Below are positions 13,459-13,523 of a DNA stretch of 13,523 bases, in pieces. The position numbers and the translations under genes were made by a program. The stretch is taken from the NCBI GenBank assembly GCA_030452025.1, contig JAKDNC010000037.1, forward strand, positions 1-13,523, read 5' to 3'. The notes beneath the pieces are model-generated. The model made no database searches. It had not been told where the DNA came from and saw only the letters and a program-made list of their open reading frames with translations. Origin of the DNA: Nocardioides sp. GTDB taxonomy: Bacteria > Actinomycetota > Actinomycetes > Propionibacteriales > Nocardioidaceae. The stretch's first letter is position 1, and every line of letters begins with the position of its first letter.

Positions 13459-13523
13459 TGCCGTCAGGTCATCGCGACGGACCGCCCTGGTGCACGTGTA
13501 CGGAACGTCCCTGATTTTCCCAC

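Larger units (their letters stand above)
12891..13523. other. Gene-poor region after rel (633 bp)
   Basis: No open frame here has a convincing start, ribosome binding site and protein-like sequence together. The best candidate is a 51-codon frame from ATG 13092 to TGA 13247, Ala/Leu-rich at first because of a 12-bp repeat. It continues in frame after the stop into a DDGYH repeat and ends at 13343, which looks like a decayed or never-coding stretch. The region holds a dispersed-type palindrome, one DnaA-box match, two tandem repeats and two hairpins, listed separately. Confidence 0.6.

Overview
The window is chromosomal DNA from a high-GC Gram-positive bacterium (Actinomycetota). The strong G/C preference at third codon positions, several GTG starts, promoters with little more than a TANNNT -10 box, and the pgsA - pdxS - pdxT - yebC - ruvCAB - yajC - apt - rel gene order all point there. 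Protein similarity as I remember it suggests the Nocardioides/Nocardioidaceae neighbourhood, but that is inference. Almost all of the window is conserved housekeeping sequence. I do not see a defence system, CRISPR array, prophage, insertion sequence or biosynthetic cluster.

Left part (1-2565). A partial dehydrogenase of the alanine dehydrogenase / N5-(carboxyethyl)ornithine synthase type runs off the left edge on the minus strand. A 43-residue Lys/Arg-rich protein precedes it and overlaps it by 4 bases. Divergent from these is a CDP-alcohol phosphatidyltransferase (PgsA1-type phosphatidylinositol phosphate synthase). It is followed at once by pdxS, without the mannoside acyltransferase and mannosyltransferase genes that often sit between them in actinobacteria.

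Middle part (2577-4911). A DUF6891-like gene follows pdxS and converges on a minus-strand nitronate monooxygenase, with a strong inverted repeat across both stop codons. The monooxygenase is divergent from pdxT, the glutaminase partner of PdxS, so pdxS and pdxT are physically split. Both make pyridoxal 5'-phosphate.

Right part (5000-12890). yebC is followed by the Holliday-junction operon ruvC-ruvA-ruvB, with overlapping start/stop codons and a near-perfect actinobacterial LexA (SOS) box ahead of ruvC. Next come yajC and apt, joined by an ATGA overlap; the usual secD and secF are absent between them. Then come a long-form GapB-like glyceraldehyde-3-phosphate dehydrogenase and the bifunctional (p)ppGpp synthetase/hydrolase gene rel.

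The right end (12891-13523, 633 bp) has no gene I can support. It carries a dispersed-type intergenic palindrome, a single DnaA-box match, two short tandem repeats and two hairpins. The most useful observations are the LexA box, the missing secDF, the placement and coenzyme signature of the GAPDH, and four genes whose start codon sits exactly 6 bases after a -10 hexamer (leaderless transcription).
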